DNA of 64,000 nucleotides from an uncultured Alcanivorax sp. (GTDB lineage: Bacteria > Pseudomonadota > Gammaproteobacteria > Pseudomonadales > Alcanivoracaceae): positions 1-64,000 of the forward strand of contig NZ_CAMYIV010000012.1 of NCBI RefSeq assembly GCF_947258575.1. The letters are read 5' to 3'. This document shows, one piece after another, positions 16,228 through 24,715 of the stretch; position 1 is the first letter of the stretch; the number at the start of each line of letters is the position of its first letter. The notes under the pieces were generated by a model. It saw only the letters and a list, made by a program, of their open reading frames with translations. It searched no databases and was not told the DNA's origin. The position numbers and the translations under genes were made by a program.

Positions 16228-17286
16228 ATGCCGGCAATCTTGTCCGACTCGCCCTCCGCCATCCTTGTCGTCGGCCCATCCTGGGTCGGCGACATGGTCA
16301 TGGCCCAGACCCTGTTTTCCGAACTGCGTCGCCAATACCCCGATTGTGCCATCGACGTGCTGGCGCCTGCCTGGTGTCGGCCGTTGCTGTCGCGCATGCC
16401 GGAAGTGCGCGAAGCGCTCTCGCTGCCTTTTGACCACGGCGATCTGAAGCTGGGTGAGCGGCATGCGCTGGGCAAATCCCTGCGTGGTCAGTATCAGCAC
16501 AGTTATGTGCTACCCAATTCCCTCAAATCCGCATTGGTGCCCTGGTCGGCGAAGATCCCGCGGCGCATTGGCTGGCGTGGGGAAATGCGTTACGGCCTGC
16601 TTAACGACGTGCGCAAGCTGGACAAGGAAGGCCATCCGTTGATGGTGCAGCGTTTTGTAGCGCTGGCACTGCCACCGGAGGCGCCGGCACCGAAACTGGA
16701 TACCATTACTGCGCCGCATCTGGAAGTCAGTGAAGACTCGCTTCAAGACGCTATCGCGATACATGGCCTTGATACGCAACGGCCGGTGCTGGGCCTGTGT
16801 CCCGGTGCCGAATTCGGCCCGTCCAAACGCTGGCCGGAGCATCATTATGCGGCGGTAGCACAGCACTGGATCGAGCACGGTGGCCAGGTATGGATCTTCG
16901 GCTCCGGCAAGGATCAGCCCGTGGCCGATACCATTGTTGAAATGCTGGAAAACAGTGCGGATGAGCATGCCGTGGTACTGGCGGGGAATACGTCCCTGGA
17001 GCAGGCAGTGGACCTGCTGTCGGCTACCACCGCGGTGGTCAGCAACGATTCCGGGCTGATGCATATCGCCGCCGCGCTCAAGCGTCCGTTGGTAGCGGTG
17101 TACGGCTCCACCTCGCCGGGTTTTACCCCGCCGTTGGGCGATAGAGTGGCTGTGGTGCGGCTGGGGCTGGAATGCAGCCCCTGTTTCGAACGGGAATGCC
17201 CGCTGGGGCATTTGAACTGTCTGCGCCAGCTGCCCCCCTCGCAGGTGATCGACGCCCTGCAGCAGCTGGAAAGCGCGGATGCCTGA
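16228..17286 (+). CDS. waaF: ADP-heptose:LPS heptosyltransferase II
   Basis: A 352-residue GT9 glycosyltransferase. The N-terminal ILVVGPSWVGDMVMAQTLF and the donor-site run GLCPGAEFGPSKRWPEHHYA are typical of WaaF, which adds the second inner-core heptose from ADP-heptose at the cytoplasmic face of the inner membrane. VVSNDSGLMHIAAAL is the conserved C-terminal donor-binding motif. It follows ilvE closely and precedes waaC, matching known Pseudomonas core loci. Heptose supply is probably helped by hldE at 28.2 kb. Confidence 0.95.
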   Translation: MPAILSDSPSAILVVGPSWVGDMVMAQTLFSELRRQYPDCAIDVLAPAWCRPLLSRMPEVREALSLPFDHGDLKLGERHALGKSLRGQYQHSYVLPNSLKSALVPWSAKIPRRIGWRGEMRYGLLNDVRKLDKEGHPLMVQRFVALALPPEAPAPKLDTITAPHLEVSEDSLQDAIAIHGLDTQRPVLGLCPGAEFGPSKRWPEHHYAAVAQHWIEHGGQVWIFGSGKDQPVADTIVEMLENSADEHAVVLAGNTSLEQAVDLLSATTAVVSNDSGLMHIAAALKRPLVAVYGSTSPGFTPPLGDRVAVVRLGLECSPCFERECPLGHLNCLRQLPPSQVIDALQQLESADA

Positions 17287-17310
17287 CGTTGACGGCGAGC
17301 GGGTTCTGAT

Positions 17311-18336
17311 ATGCGTGTCCTGCTGATCAAAACCTCCTCCATGGGGGATGTGATCCACACCCTGCCGGCGCTGACCGATGCGCTGTCGGCCATTCCCGGA
17401 CTGCAGGTGGACTGGGTGGTGGAAGAGGCTTTTGCCGACCTGGCCCGTCGCCACCCGGCGGTCCATCAGGTTTTTCCTTGTGCCTTGCGCCGCTGGCGTA
17501 AGCATCCTCTCAAGGCCCGCCGTTCCGGTGAATGGGCCGAATTCAAGTCCGCGGTTCAGGCAACGTCTTATGATGCGGTGATCGATGCCCAGGGTCTGAT
17601 CAAGAGCGCCTTCGTGACCCGTTTGGCACGCGGAAAAAAATTCGGGCTGGACAAGCAGTCCGCCCGGGAAGGCTTGTCTGCCAGAGCTCTTGATTATCCT
17701 CTGCCGGTGGCGAAGGGGCAGCATGCCATCGACCGGGTGCGTCAATTGTTTGCGCTGGCGCTGTCCTACGACCTGCCCGATGGTGCCCCGGATTACGGCC
17801 TGCCGCGCAGCCATGTGCCCACACCGTTGAGCCGCCCGGCACAACTGGTGTTTTGCCATGGCACCACCTGGCCGACCAAACATTATCCGGAAGCCTTCTG
17901 GCGTCAGCTGCTCGAGCTAGCCACCAGTGAGGGCCATACGGTTTTTTTGCCCTGGGGTAACGATGCAGAACAATCCCGTGCCCAGCGCCTGAGCGAAGGG
18001 CTGGATGGCGCCCGGGTTTTACCGAAAATGGGGCTGGATGCGCTCACCGACAAACTGCTCAGTTGGGATGCGTTCATTGCCGTTGATACCGGCCTGGCTC
18101 ACCTGGCCGCTGCCGCCGGCTTGCCTGGCGTAGCGCTCTATGGTCCTACCGATCCGGTATTGACCGGGGTGCGTGGCATTCAAGCGCACTCCCTGGCTGC
18201 AGATTTTCCCTGCGCACCCTGCGTGCAGGAAAAATGCACCTATCGCGGAGAACTGGGCAAGGGTGTGGAGCCGCCCTGTTTCAGCAGCCTGAAACCGAAA
18301 CAGGTGTGGCGGGAACTGCGGAGACGTACCGCATGA
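17311..18336 (+). CDS. waaC: LPS heptosyltransferase I
   Basis: A 341-residue GT9 enzyme starting MRVLLIKTSSMGDVIHTLPAL, the characteristic WaaC N-terminus. FCHGTTWPTKHYPEAFW and FIAVDTGLAHLAAAAGLPGVA are the ADP-heptose binding motifs. WaaC adds the first heptose to Kdo-lipid A. It starts 25 bases after waaF, and its stop overlaps the waaG start by four bases (ATGA), which implies translational coupling in the core operon. Confidence 0.95.
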   Translation: MRVLLIKTSSMGDVIHTLPALTDALSAIPGLQVDWVVEEAFADLARRHPAVHQVFPCALRRWRKHPLKARRSGEWAEFKSAVQATSYDAVIDAQGLIKSAFVTRLARGKKFGLDKQSAREGLSARALDYPLPVAKGQHAIDRVRQLFALALSYDLPDGAPDYGLPRSHVPTPLSRPAQLVFCHGTTWPTKHYPEAFWRQLLELATSEGHTVFLPWGNDAEQSRAQRLSEGLDGARVLPKMGLDALTDKLLSWDAFIAVDTGLAHLAAAAGLPGVALYGPTDPVLTGVRGIQAHSLAADFPCAPCVQEKCTYRGELGKGVEPPCFSSLKPKQVWRELRRRTA

Positions 18337-19427
18337 AGCTGGCCATGGCGCTCTATCACTACTTCCCCTATGGCGGTCTGCAGCGGGATTTCGCCCGTAT
18401 CGCCCGCGAAGCGGTGAGGCGTGGCCATGAGGTGGTAGCCCTGGTCAGTGACTGGCAGGGGGACACCATTGATGGGGTTACGGTTCAGCGCGTTGCTGTT
18501 TCCGGCGGCAGCAATCATGGCCGCATGCGTTCCTTTGCCAAGGGGGTGCTGGCCGCCCGGGAGACGGGAGAATTCGACCGGGTGGTAGGGTTCAATCGCC
18601 TGGCCGGACTGGATGTGTACTTCGCCGCCGACAGCTGTTTTGCCGAGCACGTAAACAGCAAGCCGAAGCCGGTTCGCTGGCTGCCCCGTTATGCTACCTA
18701 CCTGAAACTGGAGCAGGCGGTGACGGCGGCCAATGGCCCCCTGATCCTGTTCCTCAACGACGACCAGCGTGACCAGTACCTAGGCCATTATCCGCTGGCG
18801 GAAAACCGTTATGCTTTGCTGCCGCCGGGGATCGAGAGGGACCGTCAACGGCCTGATGACCACAAAGCCTTGCGGCAACAAACCCGTGCCAGCCTGGGTA
18901 TCGATGAGCAGGATACCCTGCTGCTGTTTCTTGGCTCTGGCTTCAAGGTCAAGGGGCTGGACCGGGCGTTGAAGGCCTTCGCCACTCTGCCAGAAACCGT
19001 GAAGTTGATGATCGTGGGCAACGATCAGGCGGAGCCTTATCTGTCCGGTCTGCCCGAAGCCCTGCGCCGTCGCATTCTGGTGCTGGGTCCGCGGGATGAT
19101 GTCACGGCCCTGATGCAGGCCGCAGACCTGCTGCTGCACCCGGCCTATCGGGAGTCCGCCGGCATGGTGCTGCTGGAGGCTACGGTGGCAGGATTGCCGG
19201 TGCTGACCACGGACACCTGTGGCTATGCCCGCTATGTCCGCGAGGCCGGCTCCGGGGAAGTCATTGCGTCCCCGTTCAGTCAACAGGCGCTGGCCGATAC
19301 CCTGCAGAAAATGGTCAGCCAGTTGCCTGGGCCCTGGCAGGAAAATGGGGTGGAGTATGGCCGTAACCCGGCCCTCTATTGTCTGGCCCAGACGGTGGTG
19401 GATCATGTGGAGGGCTGGACGCCGTGA
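18333..19427 (+). CDS. waaG: LPS core glycosyltransferase WaaG
   Basis: A 364-residue GT4-family enzyme. The start MKLAMALYHYFPYGGLQRDFARI matches the WaaG family closely. The C-terminal HPAYRESAGMVLLEA is the GT4 nucleotide-sugar binding signature. WaaG adds the first hexose to heptose II. The ATG at 18333 overlaps the waaC stop (ATGA); a longer in-frame extension upstream is within waaC and is not used. The 3' end overlaps the waaP GTG start by four bases. Confidence 0.93.
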   Translation: MKLAMALYHYFPYGGLQRDFARIAREAVRRGHEVVALVSDWQGDTIDGVTVQRVAVSGGSNHGRMRSFAKGVLAARETGEFDRVVGFNRLAGLDVYFAADSCFAEHVNSKPKPVRWLPRYATYLKLEQAVTAANGPLILFLNDDQRDQYLGHYPLAENRYALLPPGIERDRQRPDDHKALRQQTRASLGIDEQDTLLLFLGSGFKVKGLDRALKAFATLPETVKLMIVGNDQAEPYLSGLPEALRRRILVLGPRDDVTALMQAADLLLHPAYRESAGMVLLEATVAGLPVLTTDTCGYARYVREAGSGEVIASPFSQQALADTLQKMVSQLPGPWQENGVEYGRNPALYCLAQTVVDHVEGWTP

Positions 19428-20272
19428 AACTTTTTCTGCGCGATGACATCGTCGCCCTGTGGGGCGACCGCGACCCTTTCGATCAGGCCGCCGAACAGGA
19501 TGGGGAAATTTTCCGGGCCCGGGAGGGGCGTCGCACCCTGCGCTTTACCGGCAACGGGCGCAGCTATTTTCTCAAGTACCACGGTGGCATCGGTTGGAAG
19601 GAAATTTTCAAGAATCTAACCCAGGGCAAGTTACCGGTGCTGGGTGCCATGGACGAGGTGACTGCCATCGATGCAGTGCGTGGCGCCGGCCTGGATACCA
19701 TGACAATTGCCGCCTATGGCTCGCGGGGCAGTAACCCGGCGTCGGTGGAATCCTTCATCATTACCGATGATCTGGTGGGGACCCTGAGCCTGGAAGATCT
19801 GGGTGAGCGTTGGGTAAAAGACCCACAGGCCATGCCGGCGATTTTCAAACGGGCACTGATCGAGCGGGTGGCCACTATTGCCCGCACCATGCACGGTGCG
19901 GGCATCAACCACCGGGATTTCTATCTCGCCCATTTTCTGATGCGCGACAGTGATGCGGCGTCGAACAACGCGGATGGCCCCTTGTATCTGATCGACCTGC
20001 ATCGCTCCCAGGTGCGTGGCCAGGTGCCTCGTCGCTGGCGTATCAAGGACCTCGGTGGCCTGTATTTTTCCACCGCCCGGTTCGGCATGACCCGTCGCGA
20101 TCTGTTGCGGTTTATTCGTACCTATAGCGGCATGCCGCTGCGGCAGGCGCTGGCAGAGGGACGCACCTGGTCAGGAGCCCGCCGCGAGGCGGAAAAAATC
20201 TATCGCCGTTATTTTGAAGTGGAGCCCGAGCTGCCGCTGCAGTTCAACGAACACCCGGGAAAGGATATCTGA
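19424..20272 (+). CDS. waaP: LPS core heptose I kinase
   Basis: A 282-residue kinase of the WaaP/RfaP family, which phosphorylates inner-core heptose. This step is important for outer-membrane stability and is essential in some Pseudomonas. Visible features: FLKYHGGIGWKEIFKNL in the N-terminal lobe and the catalytic loop INHRDFYLAHFLM near residues 159-171, followed by LYLIDLHRSQV with the metal-binding Asp. The start is the GTG at 19424 overlapping the waaG stop (GTGA), with VKLFLRDD as the family-like N-terminus. It is part of a tightly overlapping operon. Confidence 0.92.
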   Translation: MKLFLRDDIVALWGDRDPFDQAAEQDGEIFRAREGRRTLRFTGNGRSYFLKYHGGIGWKEIFKNLTQGKLPVLGAMDEVTAIDAVRGAGLDTMTIAAYGSRGSNPASVESFIITDDLVGTLSLEDLGERWVKDPQAMPAIFKRALIERVATIARTMHGAGINHRDFYLAHFLMRDSDAASNNADGPLYLIDLHRSQVRGQVPRRWRIKDLGGLYFSTARFGMTRRDLLRFIRTYSGMPLRQALAEGRTWSGARREAEKIYRRYFEVEPELPLQFNEHPGKDI

Positions 20273-20276
20273 TCTG

Positions 20277-21701
20277 ATGGCGGAGTCGTCACAGGACATC
20301 ACCCAGGCCTTGCTGGCCAGCCGCGAAACCGTTCTGCCGGTGACGCTGAGCGTGGACGGGCAGGTGCTGGAGATGCAGGCTCTACTGCGCTTCATGCCTG
20401 AACGTAGGGCTGTCTATTCCGGTCTTCTGGATGGGCAGCCGGTGATTATCAAACTGTTTTCTTCGCATCCTCGTTCCCGTCGTGAAGTGCAGGTCGAACA
20501 GCAGCGACTGGCGGCGCTGGCAGAGAAACAGGTGCCGGCTCCCCGGGTATTACTGCGCGACTATCCCGGGGAGGCGGCCTTGTTGGTGCTGGAGCATTTG
20601 GGTGAGGTGTCCGCCAAGGTTCGCATGCAGAAAATGTCTGCTGAAAACATTCCCGGGCTGGTGCAGGAACTGGTGGCGCTGACCAGCAAAATGCATCGCC
20701 AGGGCGTGATACAGAATGATATTCATCTGGACAATTTTATTTTTTCTGACGGGAATTGGCATGTAATTGATGCGGGTGATGTGGGCGTGGTCGATGCTCC
20801 CGTGGAAAAGAGCAAGGCTCTTGCCAATCTGGCTCTGCTGCTCGCCCAGTTTCCGCCCTTGTCTTTGCCTTCGGCGCAGCAGGTCGTCAGCGCTTATGGA
20901 GAGTCTTTTTCGTCTCAGCAATTAGCGCAATCCCTGAAAAAAACGCGGCAGATACGTTTACGGAAACTAGTCAAAAAGTCCCTGCGAAACTGTACCGAAT
21001 TTGTTGAGCTCAATGGTAATGGCTACATCGGTATGGGACGACGTGACGACAGGCCACTGATTGATGTCTTGCTCCATCGTGGGCTGGATGTCTTGCTTGA
21101 AGACAGTGAAAGACTCAAGGATGGCAACAGCGCCACTGTCGGACGACTTCAGGTTCAGGGCGAAAGCCTGGTGATCAAGCGCTATAACGTGAAAAGTACC
21201 TGGAAGAAACTGGCCCGCCAGTTCAAGAGTCGGGCGAAAAATTCCTGGCTCAATGCGGCCTATCTGGGACTTGTTCAGGTTCCCACTCCTGAGACAGTTT
21301 GCTATTTATCCAACAAGCAGTCAGGGCTGACGGACCGTGAATATCTGGTATGCAGGAATGTGGATGGTCGTATGCTGCCGGAAATCTGCGAAGAAGGCGG
21401 CGCCTTGCGCGATCAGGCGCTGAGCCAGATGGCTGATTTTTTCGCGGTAATGCGGTTGATGGCGTTCAGCCATGGCGACAGCAAATATACCAATTTTCTG
21501 TTTCAGGATGGCCAGCTCCAAGTCCTGGATCTGGATGGCATGAGCCGGGAGCCCGGCAGGGGGCTGGAGCAGGACCTGGCAGATCAGCGCGAGCGCCTTT
21601 TTGAAAGTTGGCGTCCCCGTGAAGCCTTGGCTCCGCAAGCCAGGCAGGAATTCAATGCGTTTTACGAGGCGCGCATCAAATCGATTGAGAGCTGGCTATG
21701 A
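20277..21701 (+). CDS. Tandem kinase-like LPS core protein
   Basis: A 474-residue protein with two kinase-like modules. The first has HRQGVIQNDIHLDNFIF (about 140-155) followed by WHVIDAGD. The second has FSHGDSKYTNFLF (about 399-411) followed by LQVLDLDGM. Both resemble the catalytic loops and DxD metal sites of WaaP/Kdo-kinase and InaA-type proteins. Its position directly after waaP, five bases downstream, suggests core phosphorylation. I recall a similar-sized protein in the Pseudomonas aeruginosa core cluster (around PA5006). Whether both modules are active cannot be told: the first uses ND where HRD/HGD is usual. The ATG at 20277 was chosen over an upstream start lying within waaP. Confidence 0.8.
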   Translation: MAESSQDITQALLASRETVLPVTLSVDGQVLEMQALLRFMPERRAVYSGLLDGQPVIIKLFSSHPRSRREVQVEQQRLAALAEKQVPAPRVLLRDYPGEAALLVLEHLGEVSAKVRMQKMSAENIPGLVQELVALTSKMHRQGVIQNDIHLDNFIFSDGNWHVIDAGDVGVVDAPVEKSKALANLALLLAQFPPLSLPSAQQVVSAYGESFSSQQLAQSLKKTRQIRLRKLVKKSLRNCTEFVELNGNGYIGMGRRDDRPLIDVLLHRGLDVLLEDSERLKDGNSATVGRLQVQGESLVIKRYNVKSTWKKLARQFKSRAKNSWLNAAYLGLVQVPTPETVCYLSNKQSGLTDREYLVCRNVDGRMLPEICEEGGALRDQALSQMADFFAVMRLMAFSHGDSKYTNFLFQDGQLQVLDLDGMSREPGRGLEQDLADQRERLFESWRPREALAPQARQEFNAFYEARIKSIESWL

Positions 21702-22651
21702 AAACCCTGGTTGTGTCCACCGATGGCAAGCTGATGGTCACGCGCCCTCTGTGGGAAGCGGCGAAGCAGCACTTTGATTTCGATCATGTGGAAGTGACCC
21801 GGGAACATGGCCTGGAAGCCTATTTCAATGGTGCGGATTTCAGCGGCTATGATCGCGTAATCGCCGATACTAACCTGCGCCGTCTGGGTAAGCGTTATCA
21901 GTGTCTCAAACGGGCGCCGGGTCTGGTGATATTCGATCACGATGTATGCCAGAACAATGTCCCCACCAGCGAGTGGTATCGCCGTTACCCGGCGGTGCTT
22001 CGTGACCTGGAAAAGGCAAGGATCATCGTGTCCGGTGCCAGCCTGGCGGGACAGCTGCGCGAGGAAGGCATCGACGCCTGTTTTCTTCCCAAGGGCTATG
22101 ACGGCACAACCATTACTGACCTGGGGTTGGACCGTACCATCGAATCTGCGTTTGTTGGCCGGGTGAAGAACAAGGTCTACAAGCGCCGTAAGCGCTTTTT
22201 GTTGAGGCAGGAAAAGCTGGGCAAGGTGCAGCTTCTGCGAGCAGACCCGGGCGAGCCCTATAATCGGTTGCTCAATGAGATCCGGGTGTTTGTCAGCGCA
22301 GACATCGGCTTCAATGAATATATGATCAAGAATTTCGAAGCCATGGCGGCGGGCTGTGTATTGCTGGCCTGGCGGCAACCGGTCCTGGAGCAGCAGGAGT
22401 TGGGTTTCTTGGAAAACGAGAATGTGGTTCTGTACGACAGTGAAGCGGAATTACATGAAAGGTTGCAATGGCTTCAGGATAACCCTGAAAAGGCCGGGGC
22501 TATTGCCCGAGCCGGACAGGAGATCGTGAGCGAACAGCATACCTGGGCCTGCCGTGCTGCCACCTTCCCCGGTTTGCTGGACGCGGAGATCATGAGTGCT
22601 CCGGCAGTGAGTTGGAAGGACAGGATACGATTGCTGGGAGCCGGTAAATGA
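21698..22651 (+). CDS. Glycosyltransferase, probable GT-B surface-glycan enzyme
   Basis: A 317-residue protein that looks like a GT-B glycosyltransferase. The N-terminal half contains GLVIFDHDVCQNN. The C-terminal half has NEYMIKNFEAMAAGCVLLAWR, the glycine/glutamate nucleotide-sugar motif seen in group 1 and CgeB-like glycosyltransferases. No membrane segment is visible. The start overlaps the upstream kinase stop (ATGA) and its own stop overlaps the sulfotransferase start the same way, so it belongs to the core operon. The sugar and acceptor are unknown. Confidence 0.75.
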   Translation: MKTLVVSTDGKLMVTRPLWEAAKQHFDFDHVEVTREHGLEAYFNGADFSGYDRVIADTNLRRLGKRYQCLKRAPGLVIFDHDVCQNNVPTSEWYRRYPAVLRDLEKARIIVSGASLAGQLREEGIDACFLPKGYDGTTITDLGLDRTIESAFVGRVKNKVYKRRKRFLLRQEKLGKVQLLRADPGEPYNRLLNEIRVFVSADIGFNEYMIKNFEAMAAGCVLLAWRQPVLEQQELGFLENENVVLYDSEAELHERLQWLQDNPEKAGAIARAGQEIVSEQHTWACRAATFPGLLDAEIMSAPAVSWKDRIRLLGAGK

Positions 22652-23424
22652 GCGCGACACATCTGCATGTAGTGGGGTGTCCACGCAGTGGCACTACCTT
22701 GATGGCGGAAATGCTGGTGGCCTGCTATCCCCATGAAGGTCACTCTGAACATGAAGAAACCATCTTCAAGGTGCCGCCGCAGAAAAGCGGGCTGCGGCTT
22801 TCCAAAAAGCCCAATGATGCCCTGTGGATGGCGCCGCTGCTTGATCGTGATCCGAATCTTTATGTGATTGCCATGATGCGTGATCCCCGCTCGGTGATCT
22901 GCAGTATGCACAAGGCCTGGCCAGGCATGTATTTCTGCAACTATCCGGTATGGAAGCGGGCAGAAAAAGCCATCACCGATATTCAGGCGCACCCCCGGGT
23001 TATGGTGCTGAGGTACGAGGATCTGGTCAGTGACCCCACAGGGGTTCAGCAGCGTATGGAAGATATCTTTCCTTTTTTACGTAGAAGCCATGATTTCGAT
23101 CGCTTTCATGAAGTGGCCAAGGCTGGACAAGATGCTCAAAACGCCCTCGGTGGGCTCCGCCAGGTGGACCTGTCGCGCATTGCTGGCTGGCGAGAGCATC
23201 TGCCACGCCTGAAACAGCAGCTGCTGCGATACCCGCAGCTGGCGCAGGATCTGATCACCCATGGTTACGAGAGCAGTAATGACTGGCAGGCGCAGCTGGA
23301 CGGGGTGGCAGCAGAAAACTTTCCTTGTCGTTATTCCGACTCTTCCGAGTTCTGGAAGCATCTTGAGCAGAAGCTGCGTTTTGTCGGCAAGCGCCGCCGC
23401 TATTTCCGTGACAGGGGGCTTTAA
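22648..23424 (+). CDS. Sulfotransferase family protein
   Basis: A 258-residue protein with both PAPS-binding signatures of sulfotransferases: the 5'-phosphosulfate loop GCPRSGTTLM at residues 10-19 and the 3'-phosphate motif RDPRSV at 78-83. VLRYEDLVSDP follows, as in carbohydrate sulfotransferases. Located between a glycosyltransferase and an acetyltransferase in the LPS operon, it probably sulfates a core or surface-glycan sugar (inference). It overlaps the upstream gene by ATGA. Sulfotransferases are not part of the standard core cluster, so this is an accessory decoration gene. Confidence 0.87.
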   Translation: MSATHLHVVGCPRSGTTLMAEMLVACYPHEGHSEHEETIFKVPPQKSGLRLSKKPNDALWMAPLLDRDPNLYVIAMMRDPRSVICSMHKAWPGMYFCNYPVWKRAEKAITDIQAHPRVMVLRYEDLVSDPTGVQQRMEDIFPFLRRSHDFDRFHEVAKAGQDAQNALGGLRQVDLSRIAGWREHLPRLKQQLLRYPQLAQDLITHGYESSNDWQAQLDGVAAENFPCRYSDSSEFWKHLEQKLRFVGKRRRYFRDRGL

Positions 23425-23426
23425 CC

Positions 23427-23951
23427 ATGCAAACTCTTCGTGAGTTTTTTTTCCTGGGACTGGCGAACCATTTGCCGCGGCTGCGTTTCAGTGACAAGTG
23501 GCGCTGGTTGTTTCTCAAGGCTGCCGGCTTTGATATGCAGGGTCGCTCCACGGTCTATGGGCCTGTGGTGCTGCGCCCGATTGGCGGTGCCGCTAAGGTG
23601 CATATCGGCAAGGGGTGTTTTATCAATACGGAAGTGCGGTTTGCCTGTCCAAAGGCGCCGATCACTCTGGGCGAGCGATGCCGTATCGGCCCCAGGGTCT
23701 GCTTTGAAGGGGCGCAGCACAGTCTTTATCTCAATGAGAAAGGGCGGCGTGGAACTACTGGGGCGCCTATTGTTGTTGGTGATGATGTCTGGGTAGGCGC
23801 TGGCGCTATTGTGACCGCAGGGGTTGAAATTGGCGAAGGTGCAGTTGTGGCAGCGGGTGCAGTAGTGACGCAATTTGTTGCGCCTTATACCTTGGTGGGC
23901 GGAGTGCCGGCGAAGGTTATCCGGGATCTTTCTGTGCCGTTGTCAGGTTAG
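23427..23951 (+). CDS. Hexapeptide-repeat acetyltransferase
   Basis: A 174-residue left-handed beta-helix acyltransferase of the maltose O-acetyltransferase/WbbJ type. Hexapeptide repeats are clear (IVVGDDVWVGAGAIVTAGVEI, then IGEGAVVAAGAVVTQ) and end with LVGGVPAKVI, the family C-terminus. The acceptor-site His lies in FEGAQHSLYL. It probably O-acetylates a glycan in this locus. It starts two bases after the sulfotransferase. Its stop overlaps the stop of the convergent glycosyltransferase gene by two bases. Confidence 0.85.
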   Translation: MQTLREFFFLGLANHLPRLRFSDKWRWLFLKAAGFDMQGRSTVYGPVVLRPIGGAAKVHIGKGCFINTEVRFACPKAPITLGERCRIGPRVCFEGAQHSLYLNEKGRRGTTGAPIVVGDDVWVGAGAIVTAGVEIGEGAVVAAGAVVTQFVAPYTLVGGVPAKVIRDLSVPLSG

Positions 23952-24715
23952 AGACTTTTGCGTGGTGGTCGGTATCGCTGACCCAGCTCCCGGAAAAAAA
24001 GCTCTATTCGCCGTAGCCAGCGACTGTTGTCTTTTTTCTTGTGTTGCCGCTGTTTCCGTTTTTGCCGCCCTTCTTCAAGGGTGGATTGGTGCGCATGCAC
24101 ACATAGGCTTGCGGCCTTGGGTGTGACTGCATACATGTCCAGATCTTTGCGTACCCAGCCACCACAGACAAAATCATCAGCTGGCAGGTAGAAATGTTCA
24201 CTGAGCGTGAGCAATTTTTTCGCGCCCTCTGGGCTTACCATATAGGCGGCAAGACAGTAGGTACGTCGATTGGCGAATTTAACCAGTCGGTGGTCTTCTG
24301 TCAGCCTCCGCTGTAGCCACACCGAAGGCAGGCACTTGGAGTAGTAGAGCATAGATAGCTCCCAGTCAGCCGTTCGGTTGGCCAAAGCCCGACAGACCGA
24401 GATGGATTCACTGTTCAGCAGCGCATCGCCTTCCAGAATCAGGGTGGGTTTGTCCGTTGCTGCTGCTACCCGCCAGGCATTGCGGTGGCTCAGGAAGCAG
24501 CCAATTTCCGCAGGGCTAAGGTCTCGTCCCAGCATATTCAGGGATTTGTCATGGTCATAACCCACGTCGGGCCAGTTTTCCGGTGCCACGGGGGGGGACG
24601 TTTCAGCCAAAGAATACGTTATGCCCAATTCGGCCATCATTTTCGCGAGATGCTCGCGGCGTTCCACTTCGGTGGGGAGAGCGATCGCGAGTACATGAAA
24701 GCTGTCTTGACCCAT
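23948..24715 (-). CDS. Glycosyltransferase family 25 protein
   Basis: A 255-residue protein of the GT25 (LPS glycosyltransferase) family. It has FHVLAIALPTEVERREHL at the start, LSPAEIGCFLSHRNAWR, and LILEGDALL in place of the usual EDD metal motif. The C-terminus is strongly basic (RKRKQRQHKKK). I take the ATG at 24715, which overlaps the upstream ligase stop (TAATG); a start 19 codons earlier, inside the ligase gene, is possible. Base composition is somewhat AT-richer than the core operon, as is common for O-antigen/outer-core genes. Confidence 0.82.
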   Translation of the reverse strand: MGQDSFHVLAIALPTEVERREHLAKMMAELGITYSLAETSPPVAPENWPDVGYDHDKSLNMLGRDLSPAEIGCFLSHRNAWRVAAATDKPTLILEGDALLNSESISVCRALANRTADWELSMLYYSKCLPSVWLQRRLTEDHRLVKFANRRTYCLAAYMVSPEGAKKLLTLSEHFYLPADDFVCGGWVRKDLDMYAVTPKAASLCVHAHQSTLEEGRQKRKQRQHKKKDNSRWLRRIELFFRELGQRYRPPRKSL

